The translations under genes and the position numbers were made by a program. DNA of 64,000 bases, from NCBI RefSeq assembly GCF_000146065.2, contig NC_020449.1:1240001-1304000 (forward strand), in the 5' to 3' direction. The DNA comes from Candidatus Cloacimonas acidaminovorans str. Evry. Its GTDB lineage: Bacteria; Cloacimonadota; Cloacimonadia; Cloacimonadales; Cloacimonadaceae. This document shows, in pieces, positions 8,788-17,833 of the stretch. The notes under the pieces were generated by a model that was not told where the DNA came from, did no database searches, and saw nothing but the letters and a program-made list of their open reading frames with translations. Numbering within the stretch: the first letter of the stretch is position 1; each line of letters begins with the position of its first letter.

Positions 8788-9576
8788 TTACAAAATTGTT
8801 AATTGCTCATCAACCGGAGGATAAAACAAACCCACGATAGTAAAAGGGTTAGGTAATCTTCTTTGATGATGCTCCAAAGTTGTTCCCAGAATAAAATACA
8901 TATCCTTATTATTTGCTATATCTTCCAATTTATTAATTACCTTTTGGCATGCTTCTTTTTCACTTTTAGATGATTTTAAGCAATTCCAATAAAGAGCTCC
9001 AATTTCCCAATCCAAAATACTCATAGTATGTTCTGAACCATTGATGTCTTTAAATGTGTATTTAAAATTACAGGGCATCTTTTTTAAGGGAATTTGAGGT
9101 GCAATATTAAATATATTAAGTTGTAAAAATTTCTCTTGTTCTTCTTTATTCCAGTTTCTTTTACAGTGTTCATAACCTGCAGAAACAATAGAACTTGGTT
9201 TATATGTTGCCAGGGAAATATTTTTAGGTTCTTGAGAGTCCCTAAGTAAAACATCTAAGGAATCATAAACATTGTTAAGAATATATTCCTTTTTAACATC
9301 ATAGGAGGTTACTTGCTCCAATGTTGTTATTTCATCATCAAAATTTTTTAAACGATAACTTTCCGGTCTAAAATCTCTCCCTTCTGTTTTCTCAATATCA
9401 ACTTCAATCCACTGAAATTTTTTATACCGCTCTGCTAAAGGTCTTGAGCGGAAATTAATGGGATAAATTCTAATCCATTTTTTGTCTTCATCCAAGCCGG
9501 CAGTGCAGACCGTCTCATTATACTTTTGAGAAGGATTGGGATAGGTTTTTACTGCTATAAGTATTTTCTTCTTCAT
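8788..9576 (-). CDS. Uncharacterised DUF488-partner protein, last gene of putative defence cluster
   Basis: I recognise this as an uncharacterised family often found beside DUF488 proteins, but know no function for it. The 262-residue soluble protein begins KILIAVKTYPNPSQKY and continues with WIRIYPINFR, which looks like a small beta-rich domain. It then has FQWIEVDIEKTEGRDFRPES and ends in LPNPFTIVGLFYPP. No signal peptide, membrane segment or catalytic motif is obvious. It starts at ATG 9576, overlapping the stop of the DUF488 gene by 4 bp, so the two are coupled and probably work as a pair. It is the terminal gene of a minus-strand run that begins with a helicase and a DNA methylase, so a nucleic-acid-directed defence or regulatory role is inferred. 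Confidence 0.6.
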   Translation of the reverse strand: MKKKILIAVKTYPNPSQKYNETVCTAGLDEDKKWIRIYPINFRSRPLAERYKKFQWIEVDIEKTEGRDFRPESYRLKNFDDEITTLEQVTSYDVKKEYILNNVYDSLDVLLRDSQEPKNISLATYKPSSIVSAGYEHCKRNWNKEEQEKFLQLNIFNIAPQIPLKKMPCNFKYTFKDINGSEHTMSILDWEIGALYWNCLKSSKSEKEACQKVINKLEDIANNKDMYFILGTTLEHHQRRLPNPFTIVGLFYPPVDEQLTIL

Positions 9577-10442
9577 AAATCCACCAATTTATACTCTTGA
9601 GGTAAGTTATCATAAATGATTTTGGCAATAATGCTCCGATGGCATTCTTCAGGATTGGCTTCAAAACAGGTAAGGGCAATTCTTTTATTGGTAATAGCCA
9701 GTTCCCTAATTTTATTCAAATAATAAGAGCCGTTACTGGTTAAGTTCGTCCTAAAATCCTGAAACAAGATTTTTTTATCCTTAATTTCTTTTCTTTGCTT
9801 GGAGGATATACCCAGTTCCGGAATATGAACATATTTAATATCCATCAGATTACAAAAATTTCCTAAATTCCTTTCACTAAATTCTGGTTTCATACTAATT
9901 GCATTTGCTCTTACATCAATGAGCACTTTTATTCCGGAAAAAACAAGATCCGAAAGATATTTATCAATACTTTTACCTTCATATCCAATCGTAAATATGG
10001 AAGGGTTTGTAGTATCTGGAATTTGGGTCTTAATTTCAGACATTTCTATAGCTGATAAAAATGATTCTGCTTTACAGCTTTTGATGGCAAATCGGTGATA
10101 TTCTCTATAGACATATTGCATTAATTTCTTCGTTGAAAACATACTATATCTGGATATGATACTATTTAATATATCCCTACGCTTTGGAGTTATATTTATA
10201 TAATTTGGGTTAATTGCCCGGTATTTATTATGCTTAAAAATCAGAAAATTATTCCTAACTAAATAATCTAAATCCTTTTGTAATATAAATGAATAGGGAC
10301 CATATTTATAGGGAACAAAATCATAAGAAACCTCATCCTGCTTATAATTTGCTAAAAACATAAGCTTTTGTAGTTTTACTTTCCCTATTCCATTCAGTTG
10401 AGAAATCAAATAAAGAATTTCTTGCTGCCTTTTATATAACAT
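9573..10442 (-). CDS. DUF488 protein with N-terminal Panacea-like winged-helix domain
   Basis: Two domains are visible. Residues 1-115 resemble the Panacea/SocA-type helical winged domain (KLQKLMFLANY, then FVPYKYGPYSF). Residues about 148-289 are a DUF488 domain with the signature FTIGYEGKSIDKYL, LIDVRANAIS, YVHIPELGIS and a terminal CFEANPEECHRSIIA carrying a conserved Cys-Glu and Cys-His-Arg. DUF488 is uncharacterised but recurrent in defence and stress neighbourhoods, and its invariant polar residues suggest an enzyme. It has a good GAGGAAAGG site before the ATG and is 93 bp after the methylase, on the same strand. It is coupled to the downstream partner gene by ATGA overlap. Function is unknown; sensing or processing DNA damage marks is speculation. 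Confidence 0.75.
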   Translation of the reverse strand: MLYKRQQEILYLISQLNGIGKVKLQKLMFLANYKQDEVSYDFVPYKYGPYSFILQKDLDYLVRNNFLIFKHNKYRAINPNYINITPKRRDILNSIISRYSMFSTKKLMQYVYREYHRFAIKSCKAESFLSAIEMSEIKTQIPDTTNPSIFTIGYEGKSIDKYLSDLVFSGIKVLIDVRANAISMKPEFSERNLGNFCNLMDIKYVHIPELGISSKQRKEIKDKKILFQDFRTNLTSNGSYYLNKIRELAITNKRIALTCFEANPEECHRSIIAKIIYDNLPQEYKLVDL

Positions 10443-10535
10443 CCTTTCCTCTATTCAGCCAATATTTCATTCCCACCCATCCTTACATTATTAAACAGAT
10501 TTCCTTCTCAGTATTACAAATATTTATTATTATTT

Positions 10536-13500
10536 TTAACATGAAGAAGCCCTATTTAGACGATTTTCAATCATATCTTTTAAAATGTCCATAAATATTC
10601 TTCTTTCATCTTTTGTTAATCCCAAATAATTGAAAATGATATCATCAAGTTCAATTCTATAACTTTTATTACATTCCACAAAAAAATCATCTACCTTTTC
10701 TGTCAATAATGGTTCTAATATATCACAATAATCTTTATATTCTATTTTTGTAAAGAAACGAAATAAACCTATACTATTTATTGAGAATTTTAATGCACCA
10801 CCTCCAAGATTTGATAAACCAATAAGTTCCCTTTGAAAAACTCCAAATGAAGAGTTAAGTTGAATAAAAATACTATCTACGTTTTCTTCTTCTATCGGGA
10901 TAATCTTATAAAATTCCTTAAAAAATACATTACTCAAATTTCTTATTACTATATGTCTTGAGCCAAAAGTACGAGGATATAATATAGGCGCAATAATATC
11001 ATTTCCATTTGTTGATTTAATTCCTTTTCTTATTACACCAGGGGTATTTGTATCTACACCGAGAACATTAATATCCTTTACAGATTTAACAAAATACTTT
11101 GTTGGATATTTATCGCTAACGCTGTTATCATGTATGTATCCTTTAATTACGGCAACTTTATTCAAATTGACTAACTTATTCTCACATTTTTCTAATATAT
11201 TTAAAAAGAAGTGTGGAGATCTAATATAATAACTACCCCACATATTACCAATGTACTTATTATCCCTACTATTATTTAGTCCTTCTTCTAAAAGTTTTAT
11301 TCTGGGAACGGGATTTACTCTTAAGTCATCATAATCTATACGATTTTGTGTTTCTTCAATTGTAAGGAAGTTTTCGGTATAGAGAGAACTTTCAAAAGGA
11401 AGTTTGAAGGCAGCAAAGCGGATTAAATCATCAGAAGCAACCATTTTTTGCTTAGCTCCAATAACAGCAATAATAGTATTAATGTCTGCACTCCGGAAAA
11501 CTCTTTTGCTCAGGTTATCAATAATGAAATAAACAGGGCAGTTTTCCAAGAGGAATTTTTGTAACCAGGCACCGAATTCTACATCCAGCCAGGAATTGGA
11601 AGAAATGAAGGTTAAAATTCCTTTTGGATTAAGCAAACGCAATCCTCTAATATAGAAAAAAGTATAGAGGTCACTTTTACCGTTGATATTTGATTCCTGC
11701 AGGTCTTGGGGAAAATCCTGAGCTACCATAGTTTTTAGCAGTGCTTTATATTTACTTCTCTCTATTTTGTTTAAGGGGTCTTCAATTTCTTCTTGGGGCA
11801 CATAAGGTGGATTGCCAATAACGATGTCAAAACCTCTGTTCTCTATAAAGATTTCTGGAAAATCTATTATCCAGATAAAGGGGAGATTATGATTCATAAT
11901 TTGTTTAATTTCATATTCAACAATATTAATTTGATATTTCAGCTTTTCTATTTCATGTTTTTGTTTTTTCGTAGATAAATCCAGCTCAATTTGGATATCC
12001 GAATCCAAGAAATTATCTTGAACTTCATTTATAGAATCTCTTTCTAAGCGTTTCAAGGCAGCATTCAGTTCATTTCTTTTTTTCAGCAGAATATCTAAAT
12101 AGAGGTCTTGTTGTTTTTTCTCAATCTCAAATTGTTTATTAGAGCATTTATTATAATAGTAATCAGTTTTAAGCTTTATTAATTCTTTAATTTTCCGTTG
12201 AATATCAAGCCCAACTAATCCCTCTCCGGAAATAGGGAAAAGATAATTTCCCAAAATTTGAATAAGCGAATCACCTTGTCTTATTTTAAAATCAAAAGAA
12301 GGAAGTAATGGTTCTTCACTATTTTTCAAATTATCTTCCGCGTCAATAAGAAGTGTAATCCACAATCTCAATTGAGTAATCCAAACTGCCCATTGTTTTA
12401 CTTCCACACCATAAAGGGACTGAAAAATAATGCGTTTTTTGCGTTCAAAAGGATTACTTGGTGTCTCCTGATGTAAAAATTTTTCATATAATAAACATTC
12501 AATTTCATCTAAAACACTCAACATTCCAACAGCAAAAGCCCCTGAACCGATTGCTGGATCACAAATGGTAATTTGTTCCAGTTTTTCTAATATTTCTTTA
12601 GCTTCTTCAAAAGAAAAATTACCCGCTGTTTGTTCGTTTTCGTCGCCATATTCAGGAAAGAATAATTTATAAAGTTCTTCCAGTTTAATTGAAGAGGAAC
12701 AATTTTTCTGCAGATATTTAACTAAAGATATCCTGCACATAAAATCAACTTCCAACCGCGGTGTATATATTGCTCCATACTGTTTATTAATTAGTTTTTC
12801 AAAAATAATACCTAAGAATTCAGGGTTTAGTTCCAGTTCTTCATCATAAAGTGTATTTTCTTCCAAAGTAAAATTGTAACTGAAAAGGAATTCTGTAAAA
12901 TTATTAATCGCTTCATCAGTAATGTATAAAGCATCAAGATCGTAATTTTCATGTTTACGGAAAAGACCTCCATTTAAATAAGGTGCATTCACTAATTGGG
13001 TATTAAAAGGTTCTGTAATATTAGGAAAGCTAAATTTATTTTTTTGAGAAGGAGCTGAATTTAATGCTTGAAAAAATAGAGGGCAAAGCAGGTCTTGGTA
13101 GATACCATTTTTATGAATATCCGAGTTATAGGTTTTTATATAATTCTGAATAAATTTACTATTATTTCCCAGCCAACCCTTTTTTTGCACAAAACCCAGA
13201 AAAATTATACGAAGAACAAAAGGAAGAGAAAAATCACCTCTCTTTTCTGCAGTTATATCTTGATTATAAAGATGCTTAATACCCTTCTGTAATTTGGCAT
13301 ATTCTTGTTCAAATTCCTGATAAAACAAATCGGAAATTCTTTCTACAGAAAACATTTCTTTTATTTCTACCAGAGAATCAAGTTTATATTTACTAAGCTG
13401 AAGTTGATAGGTTTTATTAGGTAAATCTGCATTTATATAAAAAGAATGCCTGCGATAATTGCTGTACGCTCTTTTTGTCCCTTTATAAACAGGATAAATA

Positions 13501-13835
13501 AAACTAAAGCGAAAGGATTTGTTTTCATCATAGAAAATGAACAAACCTGCTTGTATTTGTTTTTGTTTAATAATTTCTATTGCTTTATCAAATTGTTTTT
13601 TGCGGGCAGTTTTATCAGTTAAAGGTCTATTAACTTTTATCAGATAAATTCCACAATTTGTAGCATCACTGAAGGATAGATTTCCTAAAGCGGTTATTTC
13701 TGAAAAATTAACATCATTAAGTTTGGGTAAATGATCTATTTTCTCTGCAAACACACTGGAAGCTTTGTCAAAATAGGATATCCAGTTATCCAAAGAAAAA
13801 TTGGAAGGTAAAACAAGATAAGGTTTTAATTCCAT
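10536..13835 (-). CDS. Eco57I-type DNA adenine methyltransferase of a helicase-methylase defence system
   Basis: The 1099-residue protein has the N6-adenine methylase motifs in gamma-class order: motif I DPAIGSGAF (about 426-434) and motif IV GNPPYV (about 674-679). A long target-recognition-like C-terminal part follows (about 700-1099). The N-terminal 200 residues (KVNRPLTDKTARKKQFDKA, then QAGLFIFYD) match the extra domain of type IIG-like Eco57I methylases, although I see no clear nuclease motif. A coiled insertion (about 545-650) separates motif I from motif IV. The start overlaps the end of the helicase gene by 10 bp, so both are made together. By family it should methylate adenine in a short target; whether it also restricts, or modifies self DNA for the helicase, cannot be seen. 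Confidence 0.82.
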   Translation of the reverse strand: MELKPYLVLPSNFSLDNWISYFDKASSVFAEKIDHLPKLNDVNFSEITALGNLSFSDATNCGIYLIKVNRPLTDKTARKKQFDKAIEIIKQKQIQAGLFIFYDENKSFRFSFIYPVYKGTKRAYSNYRRHSFYINADLPNKTYQLQLSKYKLDSLVEIKEMFSVERISDLFYQEFEQEYAKLQKGIKHLYNQDITAEKRGDFSLPFVLRIIFLGFVQKKGWLGNNSKFIQNYIKTYNSDIHKNGIYQDLLCPLFFQALNSAPSQKNKFSFPNITEPFNTQLVNAPYLNGGLFRKHENYDLDALYITDEAINNFTEFLFSYNFTLEENTLYDEELELNPEFLGIIFEKLINKQYGAIYTPRLEVDFMCRISLVKYLQKNCSSSIKLEELYKLFFPEYGDENEQTAGNFSFEEAKEILEKLEQITICDPAIGSGAFAVGMLSVLDEIECLLYEKFLHQETPSNPFERKKRIIFQSLYGVEVKQWAVWITQLRLWITLLIDAEDNLKNSEEPLLPSFDFKIRQGDSLIQILGNYLFPISGEGLVGLDIQRKIKELIKLKTDYYYNKCSNKQFEIEKKQQDLYLDILLKKRNELNAALKRLERDSINEVQDNFLDSDIQIELDLSTKKQKHEIEKLKYQINIVEYEIKQIMNHNLPFIWIIDFPEIFIENRGFDIVIGNPPYVPQEEIEDPLNKIERSKYKALLKTMVAQDFPQDLQESNINGKSDLYTFFYIRGLRLLNPKGILTFISSNSWLDVEFGAWLQKFLLENCPVYFIIDNLSKRVFRSADINTIIAVIGAKQKMVASDDLIRFAAFKLPFESSLYTENFLTIEETQNRIDYDDLRVNPVPRIKLLEEGLNNSRDNKYIGNMWGSYYIRSPHFFLNILEKCENKLVNLNKVAVIKGYIHDNSVSDKYPTKYFVKSVKDINVLGVDTNTPGVIRKGIKSTNGNDIIAPILYPRTFGSRHIVIRNLSNVFFKEFYKIIPIEEENVDSIFIQLNSSFGVFQRELIGLSNLGGGALKFSINSIGLFRFFTKIEYKDYCDILEPLLTEKVDDFFVECNKSYRIELDDIIFNYLGLTKDERRIFMDILKDMIENRLNRASSC

Positions 13836-16800
13836 ATCCGATCCTCTATTGCCACAATTACTTGTGGTTCGTAAACTTTTAAGCCATATTTAACTTTATT
13901 CAGATAATCTTTGCCTAAGGTCTTGCTTAATTTCTCTAATTCTTGGATAATATGTTTAAAATTGGGTTTACCATTATTATTCCAATCAGCTATTGTTTTT
14001 AAGGTATAATCCGGTAAGGTTCCATAATTTTGGATATCTTCTTTCAGCATAAGAATAAAGGGATACCAATTTTGGATATCAGAATCGGGAACTTCTAAAA
14101 GATATGAAAGAAAGTTGTATGCTTTTTCAGAATTACTAAGTTGGCTTTGTCTATATGAAAAATTATCAGCTTCTTTTTTTAACAGATTGTATGCTTGCCA
14201 GAAATCCGGGCTTAATTTAAGATGTTCAGTTTCCGGAGTGCATTCAATTCTTTTCAGGACTTCTTCAAAAGGTAAAGCCAGATAATGACCATCTTCATCT
14301 GTAAAATCCTGGCTAACGCAGAAAAGTTTGCCTTTGCGAATACACATCACCAAGGAATCGGAACTATAGGGTTTAGCGGTTTTAATTCTGATAGGCATAT
14401 TTTCCAAATCCTTCACTCGTTCCGGATATTGTTCCTTCCAGTTAAACATCAGATTCTTTAATTTAGTATATAGACCTTCCGGTTCCAGTTCATACGGATT
14501 GGTTTGTAATTTAGTAAAAAGTTTGGCAGGGGTGGGTTCTTCGTCCGGATCAAAAATACGAGTATCCTCTCCCAGTGTCTGATGAATCATAAACATTTTT
14601 TGTTCTGCTATTTCTCTGCTTTTAACAATATCTGCACCTTGTTCAGTGGGAAAGTAATTGATAATATAGAGTTTATCAAAGACCTTTTTACTTATTCTAT
14701 TTATTCTGCCTACCCTCTGAATAACCCGCACAGGATTCCAGGGAATATCATAATTGATAACAGTTGAAGCACGATTGAGGTTAAAGCCCTCGGACAATTT
14801 ATCGGTAGAAAGAAGAATATCGTAATCATCATTTTGAATGGTATGGACAGCATCAAAATTGGTATTTATTTCCTCCAGTATAGTTCCTGATAATCCTCCT
14901 GTAATAACTAAAACTCTGTTCTTAAAATGTTCTTTTAGTGATGACTCAAGATGTTTAACAGTATCGGCATATTCGGAAAAAATAACAACTTTAGCAGGTG
15001 GTTCACCTTTTTTAGGAGGTTGGTTTAGGATATTGTGCACATTTTTAAGTAAGGTATTCAGCTTGGGGTCGTTTTCCACCAGTTTTAAGGAATCAATTTC
15101 TTTCAGTATTTTTTGGAACAGAGCAATATCGGAATCCATATCGGCAAAAAACTCCTCTTTGAGGGTAAAATCATTAACATTATAAATCTTATTCTTTCTT
15201 CCTTCTTTATCCAGATTATTTTGCCTAAACTGGTCTAAAATGGCATCAATGCTTTCAGGATCATCCACATCGGCTTTATTAATTAGCTTACGATCAAGAA
15301 TATAGAGTCCATTTGAATTCTGAATAAAGGTCTTAATTTGTATATACGAATTAAGGAGATTTTCTACAGATTTTTTAAAGGCACCGAAAGAGCTTTCCAA
15401 ACGCTTTACCATTTGGCGTCTTAAGATATCATACAAATTATCCTGACTTAATTGATCTATCTGTTCCTGACGAGTTAATTTACCTTCTTCAGTTTTAATG
15501 CCTTCATACTTATAGGGCTTATAAACAGGACCTTTGAAACGATCAGGAAAATTTTGACTATCGGTAAAATATTCTTCAATAACACGGTCATAAAAAGCGG
15601 ATTGCTCTTGGGTTAATTCATAATACCATTCTTGGGGATTTTCTACTTTAGATAGTTCTTTAATTTCTTCTTTGTATTCCGGATCGGATAATAAATCTAA
15701 TCTGTTTCTGCGAACGGTAACCGGTTCTATTACTTCTCTGATTTGTTGTGAGAGTATTTTGGCTCTGCGGGTTACTTTTTTAATATCAATTTCCCCGTTA
15801 CCAAAAAGGCCATTGTATTTTCTTTGGGCATCATTCTTTTTACTTGGGTCTTCGGAATTCCGGTTTTTAGTTATAAAGGCAAGGTCTTTAAATAAGCTGT
15901 TGTAAAAGCGGAAAAGATCAACCAAATTACTGTTGAGAGTGATATTGGACTTTTTGGGAACGATAAATAAACTAAGCAAGGAAAGTATGTCGGCAGGTGT
16001 GTTATTAAAAGGAGTTGCCGTAAGTAGAATAACTTTGCGTCCCCGACAAATGGTCTTCAGCTTTTCGTAGGTCTCGGTAGTGCCGTTTCTATAACGATGT
16101 GCTTCATCCACAATGATCACTTCAATATTTTTAGCCCGGTTAAGAAATTCAATAATACTATCTAAATCCCCTCCGGAACGCACTTCCCAATCATAAAGTT
16201 CAAAATCCTCTTTATATTGTTTCCATCCGGAACGGGCAGTTTCATCTCCAATCAAACCGGGAGGACAAATAATGATACCCCTTTTTCTCATTTTCCAGCC
16301 AATTAAAGAGGCAATAATGGATTTACCCAAGCCCACAACATCCGCTAAAATAACTCCCCCATTTTCTTCCAAAATTGATAAACTCTGCCAAACGGCATCA
16401 ATTTCATATTTTAAGGGTCGGTAACCTTTCTTCTGCATAAAATAGGCAATATCGGAACTGTATTCTTCTGTGTAAAAAGTATCCAGCCAGGATTTCACTA
16501 CATACATATAGGCATCAAAAGGATGAATGGATTTAAGTAAAGTTTTATGTTGCAGATTGTTTAGCAGGGTTGCCTTTTCTTTGTCAGCTTCTGTAATAGA
16601 AATAGCATTATCCCACAAAGTATCAAAATATTGCTCTGCTTCGGAAAAACCATAATCGGAAATTTCCACATTGAATTCTTCCTGATCAGTCATACCTGCC
16701 TTGGTTAAATTACTGCTACCGGTAATAAATAAATTTTTACGAACTACCTGTTCTTCTTTCAGTTTGAATAGATAGAGCTTGGAGTGATTGGGTTTTCTTG

Positions 16801-17176
16801 TTTTTCGGATGATTATTCTACCCGCTGTAATTTGTTCAATGATATAACTTGCCTGCTGATAAAATAGTTCATTATCAAAAATATCGTTATTGATAGCTTT
16901 CAGAACGGACTGGTGATACAATACGATTCGTTCTACATTCTGTTTATATCTCTCTTCCGCATATTCTACAATACCATAGCTCAGACAATCAACATTTAAG
17001 CCAACTAGTACTTTAAGGATTAAATTCGGATTTTGTTGTAAACTGTCTATTAACTCTTGTATACCGGAAAAATAAAAAAAACCGACCAAAAATTTCAGTT
17101 CCTGGCTTTCTCTTATCAATTCTGAAAGACGGGATTTTAAGTTCTTATTTCCCGAATTGGTTATAAAATTACTCAT
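13826..17176 (-). CDS. SNF2-type helicase with N-terminal phospholipase D-like nuclease domain
   Basis: This is the first gene of the defence cluster, 1116 residues from the ATG at 17176, which has GGGGAG five bases upstream. An in-frame TTG just before it is a less likely start. Residues about 1-190 form a PLD-like domain with HSK (about 131-133) and GSSNLTKAG, i.e. a single HxK motif expected to act as a dimeric nuclease. The helicase core follows: Walker A DVVGLGKS (about 280-287), DEAH box VIIVDEAHRYRNG, motif III LLTATPFNN, and motif VI QRVGRINRIS (about 820-829). A C-terminal ~270-residue region is unassigned. Such PLD-SNF2 proteins next to methylases are a known defence-island arrangement. 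It is not the DISARM set, since drmA and drmB are absent. Confidence 0.82.
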   Translation of the reverse strand: MSNFITNSGNKNLKSRLSELIRESQELKFLVGFFYFSGIQELIDSLQQNPNLILKVLVGLNVDCLSYGIVEYAEERYKQNVERIVLYHQSVLKAINNDIFDNELFYQQASYIIEQITAGRIIIRKTRKPNHSKLYLFKLKEEQVVRKNLFITGSSNLTKAGMTDQEEFNVEISDYGFSEAEQYFDTLWDNAISITEADKEKATLLNNLQHKTLLKSIHPFDAYMYVVKSWLDTFYTEEYSSDIAYFMQKKGYRPLKYEIDAVWQSLSILEENGGVILADVVGLGKSIIASLIGWKMRKRGIIICPPGLIGDETARSGWKQYKEDFELYDWEVRSGGDLDSIIEFLNRAKNIEVIIVDEAHRYRNGTTETYEKLKTICRGRKVILLTATPFNNTPADILSLLSLFIVPKKSNITLNSNLVDLFRFYNSLFKDLAFITKNRNSEDPSKKNDAQRKYNGLFGNGEIDIKKVTRRAKILSQQIREVIEPVTVRRNRLDLLSDPEYKEEIKELSKVENPQEWYYELTQEQSAFYDRVIEEYFTDSQNFPDRFKGPVYKPYKYEGIKTEEGKLTRQEQIDQLSQDNLYDILRRQMVKRLESSFGAFKKSVENLLNSYIQIKTFIQNSNGLYILDRKLINKADVDDPESIDAILDQFRQNNLDKEGRKNKIYNVNDFTLKEEFFADMDSDIALFQKILKEIDSLKLVENDPKLNTLLKNVHNILNQPPKKGEPPAKVVIFSEYADTVKHLESSLKEHFKNRVLVITGGLSGTILEEINTNFDAVHTIQNDDYDILLSTDKLSEGFNLNRASTVINYDIPWNPVRVIQRVGRINRISKKVFDKLYIINYFPTEQGADIVKSREIAEQKMFMIHQTLGEDTRIFDPDEEPTPAKLFTKLQTNPYELEPEGLYTKLKNLMFNWKEQYPERVKDLENMPIRIKTAKPYSSDSLVMCIRKGKLFCVSQDFTDEDGHYLALPFEEVLKRIECTPETEHLKLSPDFWQAYNLLKKEADNFSYRQSQLSNSEKAYNFLSYLLEVPDSDIQNWYPFILMLKEDIQNYGTLPDYTLKTIADWNNNGKPNFKHIIQELEKLSKTLGKDYLNKVKYGLKVYEPQVIVAIEDRIWN

Positions 17177-17833
17177 CAATACTCCCCTTACTTAAATATA
17201 ATCAGCATAGCTTAAAATTATGAGCATAAATATAAATACTTTATCCTGCATAAACTGATTTAACCTGAAGATTACTATGTGCGTAATTTATAGGGTGACA
17301 AAATCGATTTGTCGTCCAAAAATAATAAAAGAGTTTCACGCTTTGTGCTTTTTTACCTTTACACTATTTTATTACCTATTTTAGATGAACAGTAATAAAA
17401 CATACTCTTTATAGCCGCTACAAAATAGTCAAGAACTTTATTTGCTGTAGTTCTTTCTTCCTGCTGTAACTGTCATAGTTTTTTTCCTGCTGTTACTGCT
17501 GTAACTCAAAACCGGTCTTTGGGCTGACGATGTAAAGCGAGGGCAGGTGAAAAATATACTGCTGGCGTGAAAAGCTTTTTTTGGTTAAAGAAAACCGGTT
17601 TTAAGTCACTAAACCGTTGTTCTTTTTTCCTGCTGTTACCGCTGTAACTCAAAACCGGTCTTTGGGCTGACGATGTAAAGCGAAGGCAGGTGAAAAATAT
17701 ACTGCTGGAGTAAAAAGCTTGTTTTGGTTAAAGAAAACCGGTTTTAAGTCACAGCAGACATTTTCTCTTGACTTCTTGACCTCTTAACTTCGTGACCTCT
17801 CTATTTATCTATTTATCGTACTCTCGGTTTTTT
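17177..17833. other. Intergenic region with a duplicated 129-bp unit
   Basis: No gene is visible. Both flanking genes are on the minus strand, so this is the leader of the defence cluster and the 3' flank of the DUF4097 gene. Its main content is the tandem duplication at 17481-17752. Confidence 0.6.
17481..17752. repeat. Two tandem copies of a ~129-bp unit, period 143 bp
   Basis: Copies at 17481-17609 and 17624-17752 are almost identical. Each begins TTCCTGCTGTTAC, contains GGGCTGACGATGTAAAGCGA and GGCAGGTGAAAAATATACTG, and is bounded by inverted AAAACCGGTCTTT / AAAGAAAACCGGTTTT, giving each copy a large stem. The GGCAGGTGAAAA word also occurs in the 99-bp elements at 43112, 62702 and 63098. 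Confidence 0.85.

Noticed and set aside
8788-17176. DISARM or BREX system
   Set aside because: A helicase, PLD domain and adenine methylase are present, but drmA/drmB (DISARM) and pglZ/brxC/brxL (BREX) are absent, and PLD is fused to the helicase.
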